Program-made: the position numbers and the translations under genes
In this document: positions 27,785 through 38,624 of the stretch, piece by piece
Position numbering within the stretch: the first letter of the stretch is position 1
How the letters are laid out: each line of letters begins with the position of its first letter
Assembly (NCBI RefSeq): GCF_017745095.1
Contig: NZ_JAGHZZ010000016.1
Coordinates: 1-64,000 of the forward strand
DNA length: 64,000 nt
Reading direction: 5' to 3'
From: Sporocytophaga sp.
Lineage (GTDB): Bacteria; Bacteroidota; Bacteroidia; Cytophagales; Cytophagaceae
The notes under the pieces: generated by a model
What the model was told of the DNA's origin: nothing
What the model saw: only the letters and a program-made list of their open reading frames with translations
The model's database searches: none

Positions 27785-30553
27785 TTAAATTACAAGATTC
27801 ACAATCTTGTTAGGCACAACAATTACTTTTTTAGGAGCTTTGCCTTCAAGCCATTTTTGCACCTGATCATTAGAAAGAACAGTTTCCTCTATCTGCTGGC
27901 TTGTAAGATTAAGAGGAAGATCAAGTTTTACCCTCATTTTACCATTGATGGAGATAGGATATTCAAAACTTTCTTCTGTCAGATACTCCTGTTTAAATAC
28001 AGGATAAGAAGCTTTTAATATGCTATCCTTATTGCCAAACTCAGACCATAACTCTTCGGCAATATGAGGTGCATAAGGAGAAAGGACAATAAGAAGATCG
28101 CTGAGGATTTTCTTTTTATTACACTTTAGTGACCCTAGCTCATTGACACAAATCATAAATGTACTTACAGAAGTATTAAATGAGAAGCGCTCTATATCTT
28201 CCTCTACTTTCTTAATTGTCTTATGAAGCGCTTTATATTCCTCCTTGGTTGGTTCTGCGTCGGAAATATTAAGCTTTCCGCTCTCGTCGTGACAAAGATT
28301 CCAAAGCTTTCTAAGGAATTTATAGACTCCTTCGATACCATTGGTGTTCCATGGCTTGAACTGCTCCAAAGGTCCTAGGAACATCTCATACAAACGCAAT
28401 GTATCTGCTCCATATTTGGCAACAATATCATCAGGGTTTACAACGTTGAACAAAGATTTGGACATTTTTTCTACTTCGCTTCCGCATATGTATTTGCCAT
28501 CTTCAAGGATAAATTCAGCTTCGGCAAAGTCAGGTCTCCATGCTTTAAAAGCATCTGTATCAAGTACGTCATTATTGACGATGTTTACATCTACGTGCAA
28601 TGGAGTTGTATCGTATTGCTTTCTTAGACTATAGGATACATATTTTTGAGTTCCCTTAACTCTGTATACAAAGTTCGATCTTCCCTGAATCATCCCCTGA
28701 TTGATAAGCTTTGCAAAAGGTTCTTCGCTGCTGACATATCCGATATCCTTTAAGAACTTATTCCAGAACCTTGAGTATAACAAATGGCCTGTTGCATGTT
28801 CTGCACCACCGATATATAAGTCAACCTGATTCCAGTATTGCTCTGCATCCTTGCCTACAAGTCTGTTAGAATTTTTAGGATCCATGTAGCGCAGGTAATA
28901 CCAGCTTGATCCTGCCCAACCAGGCATTGTACTTAACTCAATATTCTTTGCAACAAAATCTTTGTTTCTTCCCAGTGGAGGATCTCCTGCCTCGGTAGGT
29001 CTGTACTCGTCGATAGGAGGAAGTATTAATGGTAGTTCAGAATCTTTGAAGATTACCGGCATTCCATTACTGTCGTAAGATACAGGAATTGGTTCTCCCC
29101 AATATCTTTGTCTTCCAAAAATGGAATCCCTCATTTTAAAGTTGATCTTGGCTTTACCAATACCTTTTTGTTCGATGAATTCAATAGCTTTCTTAATAGC
29201 CTCAGGTACTGTAAGTCCATTCAGAAATGCGCTGTTGATCATTGTACCTTTTTTCGGATCAAAATCATCTTTGGTAATATCCGAACCTTCTCCTTCCTGC
29301 ACTGGTATAATGGGCAAGTTGAAATGTTTTGCAAATCCAAAGTCCCTTGTATCTGAAGATGGAACAGCCATTACAACTCCCGTACCGTATCCGGAAAGTA
29401 CATAGTCAGCTATATATATTGGAATGCGCTCTTCATTAAACGGATTGATCACATAGCTTCCTGTAAATTGTCCTGAAACAGTTTTTACATCGCTCATACG
29501 ATCTCTTTCCGATCTGTTCTTTGCTGTTTCCACATACTTTTCTACTTCTTCTTTTTGATCAGGAGTAGTAAGTTCAGGGATTAGCTCATGCTCGGGAGCA
29601 ATAGAAACAAAGGTTACACCAAATGTGGTATCAATTCTTGTCGTGAAAACTTTTAATTCAAGGTCCTTGCCTTCTACTTTAAATGTAAGCTCAGCGCCCA
29701 GAGATTTTCCAATCCAGTTACGCTGCATTTCTTTCATAGGCTCTGGCCAGTCAATGGTATCAAGCCCAGTAAGCAATCTTTCTGCATATGCTGTGATACG
29801 CATGCTCCATTGAAGCATCTTTTTTCTGATTACAGGATATCCTCCACGTTCAGAAACTCCATCCTTTACTTCTTCATTGGCAAGTACAGTTCCAAGCTCC
29901 GGACACCAGTTTACCATAGTTTCGGATAGATAAGTAAGACGATACTTCAAAAGCATCTCTTGTTTTGCTCTTTCGGAAAGTTTCTTCCAGTCTTCTGCTG
30001 TGAAAACAGGAGTGTCTTCATCACGAACCGCGTTAACAGATTTGTTTCCTGAAGTTTCAAAGATTTTAACTAAATCTTCGATAGACTCTGCTTTTTCCTT
30101 GTCTTTGTTGTACCAATGTTTGAAAAGCTGAGTGAATATCCATTGAGTCCATTTGTAATAATCAGCATTGCTGGTTCTTACTTCTCTGGACCAATCATAG
30201 GAGAATCCAATCTTTTTTAGCTGTTCTTTATATCTTGTTATATTCTGTTCAGTAGTTATAGCCGGATGCTGGCCTGTTTGCATCGCATATTGTTCCGCCG
30301 GAAGTCCGAAAGAGTCAAATCCCATTGGATGCAATACGTTAAAACCTTTGATTCTTTTATATCTGGCGACAATATCTGTGGCAATGTAACCCAGTGGATG
30401 TCCAACGTGAAGTCCTGCTCCTGAAGGATAAGGAAACATGTCGAGGGCATAGTATTTTGGTTTACTCTGGTTGGTGTCTGCTTCGAAGATTTTTGAAGCC
30501 TCCCACTTTTCCTGCCACTTTTTTTCAATCTCTTGAAAGTTATATTCTGCCAT
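27785..30553 (-). CDS. leuS: Leucyl-tRNA synthetase
   Basis: [18 protein letters not shown] and [16 protein letters not shown]; start MAEYNF at 30553. Confidence 0.97.
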   Translation of the reverse strand: MAEYNFQEIEKKWQEKWEASKIFEADTNQSKPKYYALDMFPYPSGAGLHVGHPLGYIATDIVARYKRIKGFNVLHPMGFDSFGLPAEQYAMQTGQHPAITTEQNITRYKEQLKKIGFSYDWSREVRTSNADYYKWTQWIFTQLFKHWYNKDKEKAESIEDLVKIFETSGNKSVNAVRDEDTPVFTAEDWKKLSERAKQEMLLKYRLTYLSETMVNWCPELGTVLANEEVKDGVSERGGYPVIRKKMLQWSMRITAYAERLLTGLDTIDWPEPMKEMQRNWIGKSLGAELTFKVEGKDLELKVFTTRIDTTFGVTFVSIAPEHELIPELTTPDQKEEVEKYVETAKNRSERDRMSDVKTVSGQFTGSYVINPFNEERIPIYIADYVLSGYGTGVVMAVPSSDTRDFGFAKHFNLPIIPVQEGEGSDITKDDFDPKKGTMINSAFLNGLTVPEAIKKAIEFIEQKGIGKAKINFKMRDSIFGRQRYWGEPIPVSYDSNGMPVIFKDSELPLILPPIDEYRPTEAGDPPLGRNKDFVAKNIELSTMPGWAGSSWYYLRYMDPKNSNRLVGKDAEQYWNQVDLYIGGAEHATGHLLYSRFWNKFLKDIGYVSSEEPFAKLINQGMIQGRSNFVYRVKGTQKYVSYSLRKQYDTTPLHVDVNIVNNDVLDTDAFKAWRPDFAEAEFILEDGKYICGSEVEKMSKSLFNVVNPDDIVAKYGADTLRLYEMFLGPLEQFKPWNTNGIEGVYKFLRKLWNLCHDESGKLNISDAEPTKEEYKALHKTIKKVEEDIERFSFNTSVSTFMICVNELGSLKCNKKKILSDLLIVLSPYAPHIAEELWSEFGNKDSILKASYPVFKQEYLTEESFEYPISINGKMRVKLDLPLNLTSQQIEETVLSNDQVQKWLEGKAPKKVIVVPNKIVNLVI

Positions 30554-30838
30554 GGTAGTTATATCATTATTTTTTTTGGACTGCAAAAATAGTTTTTTTA
30601 AGCAGTATTTTTCAATAACAGCTTACTGAAGTTTAAAATTCTACAGGAGAACAATATAGAATGCCGGATTCAAAGAAGAGATGCAGTAATACATGTAAAT
30701 GGGAAAAAACTCAAACGATTATTAGCCGTACCAGCCTAGTGGTATTTAAAAATCTTAAAATTTGGAATTGAATCAATATTTTTTTATATTTATCTAATAT
30801 CTCTTGTTTTAAACCTTAATAATTGAAATTTTAATCTT

Positions 30839-31078
30839 ATGAAAAAAGTAATTTTCAGCGTAATATTCTCAGTTCTTGTTGCTTTCGGTACTTCTTTCGC
30901 AGCAGTTGTAACAGATTCAAATATTTCTGTTGTCGTAAAGGATAAAGACAAAGATAAAAAGAAAAAGAAGAAAGAATGCGCTTCTAAATCAGGTTGTTCT
31001 TCTTCTAAAAAATCATGCTGTGCTTCAAAAGGTGCAGAAAATAGCGCAGCTCCGGCTGAGCAGAAAGCCGCTGAGTAG
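30839..31078 (+). CDS. Small exported Lys/Cys-rich protein
   Basis: Signal peptide, then DKDKDKKKKKKECASKSGCSSSKKSCCASKG. Confidence 0.6.
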   Translation: MKKVIFSVIFSVLVAFGTSFAAVVTDSNISVVVKDKDKDKKKKKKECASKSGCSSSKKSCCASKGAENSAAPAEQKAAE

Positions 31079-31102
31079 TTTTTAAAAAGGAATATTTAAG
31101 TT

Positions 31103-31131
31103 TAAAAGGTCCCATTGGGACCTTTTTTTTT
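31103..31131 (+). terminator. Rho-independent terminator
   Basis: AAAAGGTCCCATTGGGACCTTTTTTTTTT. Confidence 0.88.
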
Positions 31132-31162
31132 GTATTTTCGGGGGTAGCTATAAATTGAAGTT

Positions 31163-31957
31163 ATGAAGCAGTATCATGAATTGATGACTCATATTCTTGA
31201 AAAAGGTGTGAGGAAGGAAGACAGAACAGGTACAGGTACCATCAGTGTATTTGGTTATCAGATGAGGTTTGATTTATCAGAAGGATTTCCTGTAGTGACT
31301 ACAAAAAAGCTTCATTTAAAGTCAATTATCCATGAGTTACTTTGGTTTCTGAAAGGTGATACCAATATTAAGTATCTTAAGGAAAATGGCGTAAGTATCT
31401 GGGATGAATGGGCAGACGAAAAGGGAAATCTAGGTCCGGTTTATGGATATCAGTGGAGAAGCTGGCCAACGCCAGATGGTGGACACATTGATCAGATATC
31501 AAAGGTTATTGAACAAATCAAAAAAACGCCAGATTCAAGGAGGCTTATTGTTAGTGCTTGGAACGTTGCAGATGTGGATAAGATGAAGTTACCACCTTGC
31601 CATGCATTTTTTCAGTTTTATGTAGCAGAAGGTAAGCTTTCCTGTCAATTGTATCAACGGAGTGCCGACGTTTTTCTAGGAGTACCTTTTAATATTGCTT
31701 CTTATGCATTGCTGACTATGATGGTTGCACAGGTGTGCGGTTTGCAACCTGGAGATTTTGTGCATACTCTTGGAGATGCTCATTTGTATTCAAATCATCT
31801 TGAGCAGACCAGACTTCAACTTTCAAGAGAATTGCGACCTCTTCCTCAAATGAAAATTAATCCTGCTGTAAAATCTATTTTTGATTTTAAATACGAAGAT
31901 TTTACTTTGGAAAATTATAATCCACATCCTGCAATAAAGGCTGATGTAGCGGTCTAA
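31163..31957 (+). CDS. thyA: Thymidylate synthase
   Basis: [43 protein letters not shown]. Confidence 0.97.
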   Translation: MKQYHELMTHILEKGVRKEDRTGTGTISVFGYQMRFDLSEGFPVVTTKKLHLKSIIHELLWFLKGDTNIKYLKENGVSIWDEWADEKGNLGPVYGYQWRSWPTPDGGHIDQISKVIEQIKKTPDSRRLIVSAWNVADVDKMKLPPCHAFFQFYVAEGKLSCQLYQRSADVFLGVPFNIASYALLTMMVAQVCGLQPGDFVHTLGDAHLYSNHLEQTRLQLSRELRPLPQMKINPAVKSIFDFKYEDFTLENYNPHPAIKADVAV

Positions 31958-32018
31958 GGATTAAGTTGTAATTAATAAGTTTTAAATAAACTTTGAATTC
32001 AGATAGGCTTAGGTATTT

Positions 32019-32855
32019 TTAGCCTTGCAGAGAAACATCCTTGGTATAAGATTCAATCAATTGATCATACAAAGGATGTTTTTCTTTAAATTGCTTTCCT
32101 TCAATACATCCCAGTTGGCTTATTCCTGTAGTGTTTGTGCTAAATACAAAGTCAGCATGTAATAGATCTTCTTTAAAGTACTGGCCTTCAACAACCTTTA
32201 TGTGAATTCGCTTTGCATAAGACAAAATCTGCTTTCTTACAATTCCTTCGATACAGCCTGTTTCAAGAGAAGGAGTACATAACGTTTCTCCTTTTATCCA
32301 GAAGATGTTGGAGGATGAGCATTCGGATACAAAACCATCTGTATTAAACAAAATCATTTCATCAGCCTCAAGTTCCTTTCTTTTGATACTAGCAAGAATG
32401 TATGGAAGTGCATTGCATGTTTTATATCTGGAAATGGATGAGTATGCTAAAGGCACCTCATCAAAGAAAAAGCAAGATTTTTTTAATAAAGGAGCCGCTG
32501 TGAATTCTGAGGCATTGATTAAATATTGAACGGAATTATTTAAAGGTGTGAACAACCCTCCTGGAGAGCGCCATAGTTGTATCCGAATCCTGGCAGTTGA
32601 TAAAGAATTCTTTTCAGCTAGATTAATAATTGAAGCACTTAGTTCATCTTTGGATATTAGGGAACAATCCAGGGATAAAGCTTTGGCACCATTAATCATA
32701 CGAGTGTAATGGTCCTCCCAGAATAACAAATTTTTATTTTGAAGCTTAATTGTTTCAAATACTCCATCGCCATATAAAAAAGCTCTGTTGGCGGTGGATA
32801 AAAGCTGATTGCTTTCCACTGGGTAATATTCTCCGTTTAGAATGAGTTGGCTCAT
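32019..32855 (-). CDS. Class IV aminotransferase (aminodeoxychorismate lyase-like)
   Basis: RAFLYGDGVFET...EMILFNTDGFVSECSSSNIFWIKG. Confidence 0.88.
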   Translation of the reverse strand: MSQLILNGEYYPVESNQLLSTANRAFLYGDGVFETIKLQNKNLLFWEDHYTRMINGAKALSLDCSLISKDELSASIINLAEKNSLSTARIRIQLWRSPGGLFTPLNNSVQYLINASEFTAAPLLKKSCFFFDEVPLAYSSISRYKTCNALPYILASIKRKELEADEMILFNTDGFVSECSSSNIFWIKGETLCTPSLETGCIEGIVRKQILSYAKRIHIKVVEGQYFKEDLLHADFVFSTNTTGISQLGCIEGKQFKEKHPLYDQLIESYTKDVSLQG

Positions 32856-32923
32856 GGTAAGATTTAATCAGTCAATAAAAATTATTTTGCTAATTTAGCA
32901 GGAATTTAAATTTAAAAAACTAC

Positions 32924-33925
32924 ATGGAAAAGCAGTTATCAGTTGCTGTAATAGGAGGGGGAAGCTGGGCTACGGCACTTGTGAAGATTCTATCAGAGCA
33001 AAATATACTGATTCATTGGTGGCTAAGAAAGGAGGAGGATGTAGAACACATTCTCGCATATGAGTCTAATCCACGATATGCAAGTGATATTCATATTAAT
33101 CTTACAAAAGTAAGGCCTATATCAGACCTTAAAAGGGCTGTTGAATTATCTTCTGTCTTAATCCTTGCGGTTCCGTCTGCTTTTATAAAAGAAATTCTTC
33201 TTTCGCTAGATAAAGAGAGTTATCAGAATAAAATCATTGTATCAGGAATCAAAGGGATGATTCCCCATGAGAATAAGCTTATCACTGATTTCCTTTCTTC
33301 TGAATTTGGAGTTAAACCAGAAAAGCTTTGCATTATAGCTGGTCCATGTCATTCTGAAGAAGTTGCCATGGAAAAGAAATCTTACCTAACTATTGCGGCT
33401 TCAGATCAAGAAACAGGAAAAACAATTGCAGAGTTATTGTCGTGTAGATTTGTAAAATCATCTGTTTCCCTTGATTTGTATGGAATTGAATATGCTGCAA
33501 TTATGAAAAATATAATTGCTATAGCATGCGGTATAACTCATGGGTTAAATTATGGAGATAATTTTCAGGCAGTTTTGGTTTCAAATGCAATGCAGGAAAT
33601 TTCCAGGTTTGTTAATGCATTACATCCTTCCGGACATAGAATACTCTGTTCATCTGCATTCTTAGGCGATTTGCTGGTAACCACCTATTCTCAGTTTAGC
33701 AGAAATCGTACTTTTGGAAATATGATTGGAAGGGGATACTCTGTTAAATCAGCTCAAATAGAAATGAATATGGTTGCGGAAGGATATTATGCAGTGAAAG
33801 GCATCAATGAGATCAATAAAGAACTGACTATTGAGATGCCCATTATAAAGGCTGTTTATAATATTCTTTATGAAAAAACTTCCCCAGTTACAGAAATAAA
33901 AATACTGGAAAGTAAACTCACTTAA
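32924..33925 (+). CDS. gpsA: NAD(P)H-dependent glycerol-3-phosphate dehydrogenase
   Basis: AVIGGGSWATAL; ALMKNIIAIACGITHGL-type motif; LGDLLVTTYSQFSRNRTFG. Confidence 0.94.
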   Translation: MEKQLSVAVIGGGSWATALVKILSEQNILIHWWLRKEEDVEHILAYESNPRYASDIHINLTKVRPISDLKRAVELSSVLILAVPSAFIKEILLSLDKESYQNKIIVSGIKGMIPHENKLITDFLSSEFGVKPEKLCIIAGPCHSEEVAMEKKSYLTIAASDQETGKTIAELLSCRFVKSSVSLDLYGIEYAAIMKNIIAIACGITHGLNYGDNFQAVLVSNAMQEISRFVNALHPSGHRILCSSAFLGDLLVTTYSQFSRNRTFGNMIGRGYSVKSAQIEMNMVAEGYYAVKGINEINKELTIEMPIIKAVYNILYEKTSPVTEIKILESKLT

Positions 33926-34487
33926 ATTCCTTAAGTGATTCATAAACTTTGTGAATCGGAAGCCCCATTACATTGAAGTAAGAGCCTTCAATTCCCGTAA
34001 TTCCAATTAACCCTATCCATTCCTGAATACCATAGCTCCCGGCTTTATCAAAGGGCTTATATGTTTCCACATAGTGTCGAATTTCAGCTTCGGAAAGCTC
34101 TTTGAAATAGACTTTAGTGGTATCGGAAAATGATATTTTTTTGTTTTTGTGCAATAAACAGACTCCTGTAATTACCTCATGGTATTTTCCTGATAATTCC
34201 CTGAGCATTCTGGTTGCATCAAATTGATTAACAGGTTTTTCAAGAATATTTCCATCTACGAGCACTGTTGTATCAGCAGCTATTATTAAGCTGTTTTGTG
34301 ATTCATCGCAAAAAGATTCTGCTTTTTTTTCGGCAAGGTATTCAGATATACTTCTTTTAGGTAGATCTGATGGGTAATCTTCGGGAATATTTTTACTTCT
34401 TACCAAAAAAATAATCCCTGCTTCCTTTAGTATTTGTTGCCTTCTGGGCGAATTGGAAGCAAGGATTATATTTAAATTCTTATTCAA
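33918..34487 (-). CDS. maf: Maf family nucleotide pyrophosphatase
   Basis: LASNSPRRQQIL and DKAGSYGIQEW. Confidence 0.94.
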   Translation of the reverse strand: MNKNLNIILASNSPRRQQILKEAGIIFLVRSKNIPEDYPSDLPKRSISEYLAEKKAESFCDESQNSLIIAADTTVLVDGNILEKPVNQFDATRMLRELSGKYHEVITGVCLLHKNKKISFSDTTKVYFKELSEAEIRHYVETYKPFDKAGSYGIQEWIGLIGITGIEGSYFNVMGLPIHKVYESLKEFK

Positions 34488-34503
34488 ATCTTACTGATAT
34501 TTA

Positions 34504-35670
34504 TTACTTAATAAGGTTAGGAGTATTTCTGCCACAGACGCTTTTGATCATTTCTGTTGCTCTTACATCTCCAAGTTGTTCCGCTTGCTTCAGGTCAAGG
34601 CAGGCTTCGGAGTTTTTATTCAATTGAGCATAAGCAACGCCTCTGAAATAATAAGCTTCTCTGTCTTTTGGATTTAATTCGATAGCTTTGTTTAAATCAA
34701 CAATAGCTTCTTTGCTTTTGTCAATTTCTGTAAGATAAGCACCTCTGTTGAAATATGCATCTTTATGGTTAGGGAATAATTCTACTGCTTTGTTGAATTT
34801 TTCCATTGCGGCTTTTGTATTTCCGCTTGTAGCGAATACTTCAGCCCATTGATAATATGCTTCTTCAAATTTAGGGTCGATCTCTGTTGCTTTTTGATAA
34901 TCTTTATCTGCACCTTCAATGTCCATCATTTGAAGCTTAGAATAACCTCTGTTGTAATAAGAGAATTTATCATTAGGGTCTAGCTCAATTACCTTTGTAT
35001 AATCTTCGATGGCACCTTTAAAGTCATCAATGTGATTTTTTGCAAAACCTCTGTAGAAATACGCATAGTTGTATTTAGGATACAATTCTATCACTCTTGT
35101 AAAATCAGCGATTGCTTCTTTAAATCTTCCATATTCATTGCGAGCCAGACCTCTTTTGTAAAAAGCTTCAAAATTATTTGGCTGAGCAAGGTCTATAAGA
35201 GTTGTATAATCCTTTATAGATCCGGCATAGTCACTAAGAAGATATTTAATATTAGCTCTGTGTGACAAGGCATCAGGATCTTTTGGAGAGTGGACCAAAG
35301 CTTTTGAGAAGTCATCGATTGCTCCCTTTTGATCACCAAGTTGTTCTTTGGCAATACCTCTTTTTATGAACGCCTTATAATGGTTGTGGTTAAGTTCGAG
35401 TACATTGTTAAAGTCTTCTATTGCAGACTCATTATCTCCAATCTCTGTCCTGCATATTCCTCTGTTAAAATATGCTTCTACATTTTTAGGGTCTTTTGCT
35501 AATACTTTATCAAACTCTTCAATAGCGCCAAGAAAATCACCTTTTTTGTATTTTACATTTCCCTTTTCGAAGAAAGAGGTGTCAGCCGCGATTTCTGCAG
35601 AGGCATTTCCTACGAAGGAAACAAATGCCATCAGTAATAGCAATGATTTGAGAATAATATAGTTTTTCAT
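34504..35670 (-). CDS. Exported TPR-repeat protein
   Basis: About ten tandem TPR units (AYFNRGxxxxxxGDxxxAIxDFxxVLxxxPK). Confidence 0.93.
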   Translation of the reverse strand: MKNYIILKSLLLLMAFVSFVGNASAEIAADTSFFEKGNVKYKKGDFLGAIEEFDKVLAKDPKNVEAYFNRGICRTEIGDNESAIEDFNNVLELNHNHYKAFIKRGIAKEQLGDQKGAIDDFSKALVHSPKDPDALSHRANIKYLLSDYAGSIKDYTTLIDLAQPNNFEAFYKRGLARNEYGRFKEAIADFTRVIELYPKYNYAYFYRGFAKNHIDDFKGAIEDYTKVIELDPNDKFSYYNRGYSKLQMMDIEGADKDYQKATEIDPKFEEAYYQWAEVFATSGNTKAAMEKFNKAVELFPNHKDAYFNRGAYLTEIDKSKEAIVDLNKAIELNPKDREAYYFRGVAYAQLNKNSEACLDLKQAEQLGDVRATEMIKSVCGRNTPNLIK

Positions 35671-35706
35671 ATGACCTGAATGTATCGTAAAGATTTGTAA
35701 GTGTTT

Positions 35707-36927
35707 TCAATTTCGATCGGTAAGGTCATAAAAGACCAAACCAGCTAGCATTTTAGGGTAAAAGAATGTCGATTTCTCAGGCAATATTGAATTATTTAAT
35801 ACTGTTTTCCTGAGAGTTTTCATACTTACGCCCTTTAATATTAATCCAAAATCTGCTTCTCCAGACTGCACTTTTTTGGATAATTTAGTAAAGTTATAAG
35901 AAAATTTTAGATTAAACCAGTTTTTAGGTTGTTCTTTTTTGAAATTTTCTAAGTATTTTAATACTAAATAGTCAATTAGTGCCATTTTTTGTCCAGCCTC
36001 ATTATAAGCTTTTTTATTAATAAAATGTTTAACTTTTTCATTAATCGGCTTAAGAATAAATGATTGAGATTTTAGAATTAATCCCCACTCTCCCTCATCT
36101 TCCCGAGAGGTGAATGCCTCTACGTTCTCTGAAGAAATAGGTTGCAATTGAAAAAAACTCCTCAAAATCTTGAGTAATTTTTCTTCCTTAAATTCACTTA
36201 ATTTTACTAATCTATGAAAGGGTAATATGGTCGGAGGTTCATTCTCCATTAAACTAATATAAGCTGGAATAAGTGCCTTTTGTCCATACTTTTCATTATA
36301 TAGTATCATTGTCTGGTACCTATGGTGACCATCTGCCAAGAATAATGGATTGTTTTTGAACAGGTGGTTAAGGTTCATCTTGGCATTCTCTTCAAATTTT
36401 TCAAGTTTATGAGTGGTTCCAAACGTGTCAGTGAACTTTGAAACTAAAGCAGAAGGGTTTTCCAGGTAGTTTTGAAATGATTTTTCTGGATCAGAGTATA
36501 GTAGGTGAATAGGAGATGAATTAACCTGATATTTTTCAAGAAATTGGATACCTTGCTCAACTACCTCTGAATTGATTCCTTCATGAGGAAGTACATTTTC
36601 TGGGCCCCAGTCATCTACTTTTAGTCCCACCAATATACCAATGCGCTTATATGGTTTTCTGCTTACAGGATGATTGTATTCCTGAGTGTATTTGTATATG
36701 GCAGGTGCTTCTTTTTTCAGTACTTTGTTTTTTTTCCAATCTTGAAAAGAAGAATCTTTTCCCTCAGATGATTTTGGATAGGTTAGTAAAATACTATGGA
36801 ATGGTATATTATAAAGAGACTCCAAATCATTACTGAACTCTTCCTTGGGCATTAATGGAAAAGAAAGATTAGGAAGTGACTGTAAATCATTATACATGTA
36901 CACTTCCAAAGGAAACACTTCGGGCAT
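35707..36927 (-). CDS. DUF1015 family protein
   Basis: YKRIGILVGLKVDDW...LPHEGI...LFLADGHHRYQTM. Confidence 0.85.
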   Translation of the reverse strand: MPEVFPLEVYMYNDLQSLPNLSFPLMPKEEFSNDLESLYNIPFHSILLTYPKSSEGKDSSFQDWKKNKVLKKEAPAIYKYTQEYNHPVSRKPYKRIGILVGLKVDDWGPENVLPHEGINSEVVEQGIQFLEKYQVNSSPIHLLYSDPEKSFQNYLENPSALVSKFTDTFGTTHKLEKFEENAKMNLNHLFKNNPLFLADGHHRYQTMILYNEKYGQKALIPAYISLMENEPPTILPFHRLVKLSEFKEEKLLKILRSFFQLQPISSENVEAFTSREDEGEWGLILKSQSFILKPINEKVKHFINKKAYNEAGQKMALIDYLVLKYLENFKKEQPKNWFNLKFSYNFTKLSKKVQSGEADFGLILKGVSMKTLRKTVLNNSILPEKSTFFYPKMLAGLVFYDLTDRN

Positions 36928-36933
36928 AAAAAA

Positions 36934-38430
36934 TTAACTGTATCTTCTTTTCCAGACTGAATTTCCGGAGGTGTTTTGAAATTCTGATAAGGGTTGAGTA
37001 TTGTTTTTTTCGGTAAAAAACTTTCCTGCAAATGCCATGGCAATTTCTTCAGTATCTTTATCCAAATTGATTTTTAGATGTTCAGGAGAAAAATGTTTTT
37101 TTACAAAATGTGTATCAAATCTGCCTGAAATAAATTCCTCATGATCCATAACATAGGCACCAAAAGGCAGAGTCGTCATGATGCCTGAAATTTTGTATTC
37201 AGAAATTGCCCTCTTCATTCTTTGTATGGCTTCTGTCCTATTACTTCCATAGGTAATCAATTTAGCAATCATAGGATCATAGAATACAGGTATTTCCATT
37301 GATTCTTCAAAACCATCATCAACTCTTATTCCGGGACCTTGAGGTCTTCTATATGTTATGAGTTTTCCGATATCAGGAAGAAAGTTATTCGTCGGGTCTT
37401 CTGCATAAACCCTTAATTCGATAGCGTGACCTCTTATAGAGACATCTTCTTGTCCGAATGAAAGTGCGTTGCCTTCCGCTATATTAATTTGTTCCTTTAC
37501 CAGATCTATCCCTGTTATCATTTCAGTTACAGGATGTTCAACCTGTAGCCTGGTATTCATTTCAAGGAAATAAAAGTTAAGCTGTTCATCAACTATAAAC
37601 TCAACAGTTCCTGCTCCATAGTAATTACAGGATTTAGCTACTTTAACTGCCGCTTCTCCTATCGCCATTCTTTTCTCGTAGTTTAAAACAGGAGAGGGGG
37701 CTTCCTCAACTACTTTCTGATAACGTCTCTGAATAGAGCATTCCCTTTCAAAAAGATGGATTACATTACCATGTTGATCCCCAAGTACTTGAACTTCGAT
37801 GTGTTTCGGAGATGCAATGTATTTTTCAATAAATACAGATCCGTCTCCGAAGGCAGATTTGGCCTCGCTTGAAGCTCTTTCCAGTTGTTCAGCAAATTCG
37901 TCAGGACTTTCAACAATACGCATTCCTTTTCCTCCACCACCGGCACTGGCCTTGATAAGAACGGGATATCCTATTTCCGAAGTTACCCTGAGGGCTTCAT
38001 TAATATCTGTTACGGGTTTGTTTATTCCTGGCACCATTGGGATATTATAGGCAGAAGCGGCATCTTTCGCTGCAAGTTTGCTTCCCATTATTTTTATGGA
38101 ATTGGCAGATGGTCCGATAAATATTAAACCAGATTCTTCTACTTGACGGGCAAAGGTCTCATTTTCACTTAGAAAACCATACCCTGGGTGTATTGCATCG
38201 GCTTTAAGTTTTAGAGCCGTTTCAATTATTTTCGAAATATTTAAATAGGAAGCAGAGGAGGGAGCGGGACCAATGCAAACAGCTTCATCGGCATACTGAA
38301 CATGAGGAGAAAGTCGGTCAGCCTCACTAAAAACAGCAACAGTTTTTATATCCATTTCTTTCAGCGATCTCATGATTCTCAAAGCAATTTCACCCCTATT
38401 GGCTATCAATACCTTTTTAATTTTTTGCAT
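36934..38430 (-). CDS. accC: Acetyl-CoA carboxylase biotin carboxylase subunit
   Basis: KVLIANRGEIALRIMRS, KASAGGGGKGMRIV, EMNTRLQVEHPVTEMITG. Confidence 0.94.
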   Translation of the reverse strand: MQKIKKVLIANRGEIALRIMRSLKEMDIKTVAVFSEADRLSPHVQYADEAVCIGPAPSSASYLNISKIIETALKLKADAIHPGYGFLSENETFARQVEESGLIFIGPSANSIKIMGSKLAAKDAASAYNIPMVPGINKPVTDINEALRVTSEIGYPVLIKASAGGGGKGMRIVESPDEFAEQLERASSEAKSAFGDGSVFIEKYIASPKHIEVQVLGDQHGNVIHLFERECSIQRRYQKVVEEAPSPVLNYEKRMAIGEAAVKVAKSCNYYGAGTVEFIVDEQLNFYFLEMNTRLQVEHPVTEMITGIDLVKEQINIAEGNALSFGQEDVSIRGHAIELRVYAEDPTNNFLPDIGKLITYRRPQGPGIRVDDGFEESMEIPVFYDPMIAKLITYGSNRTEAIQRMKRAISEYKISGIMTTLPFGAYVMDHEEFISGRFDTHFVKKHFSPEHLKINLDKDTEEIAMAFAGKFFTEKNNTQPLSEFQNTSGNSVWKRRYS

Positions 38431-38624
38431 TTTTCAGATCCTTTGTATGTGTCAATAATAAATAATTAAATCCATTAATTTTATTCTTTTTTTAAGAATA
38501 TAGGAGGTATTTTATCGAAAACCATATTTCAGTATCTGATTTTAATGATTACATTTGTACGATTTTTGGATCTGGATTTGATCAGAATAAGGTTTTGATT
38601 TGACTATAATAAAAATTTACTACC

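Noticed and set aside
29108-29405. Plus-strand ORFs inside leuS
   Set aside because: Antisense to a clear leuS gene; low-complexity translation.
34504-35670. Internal periodicity in this gene
   Set aside because: Explained by 34-residue TPR units.
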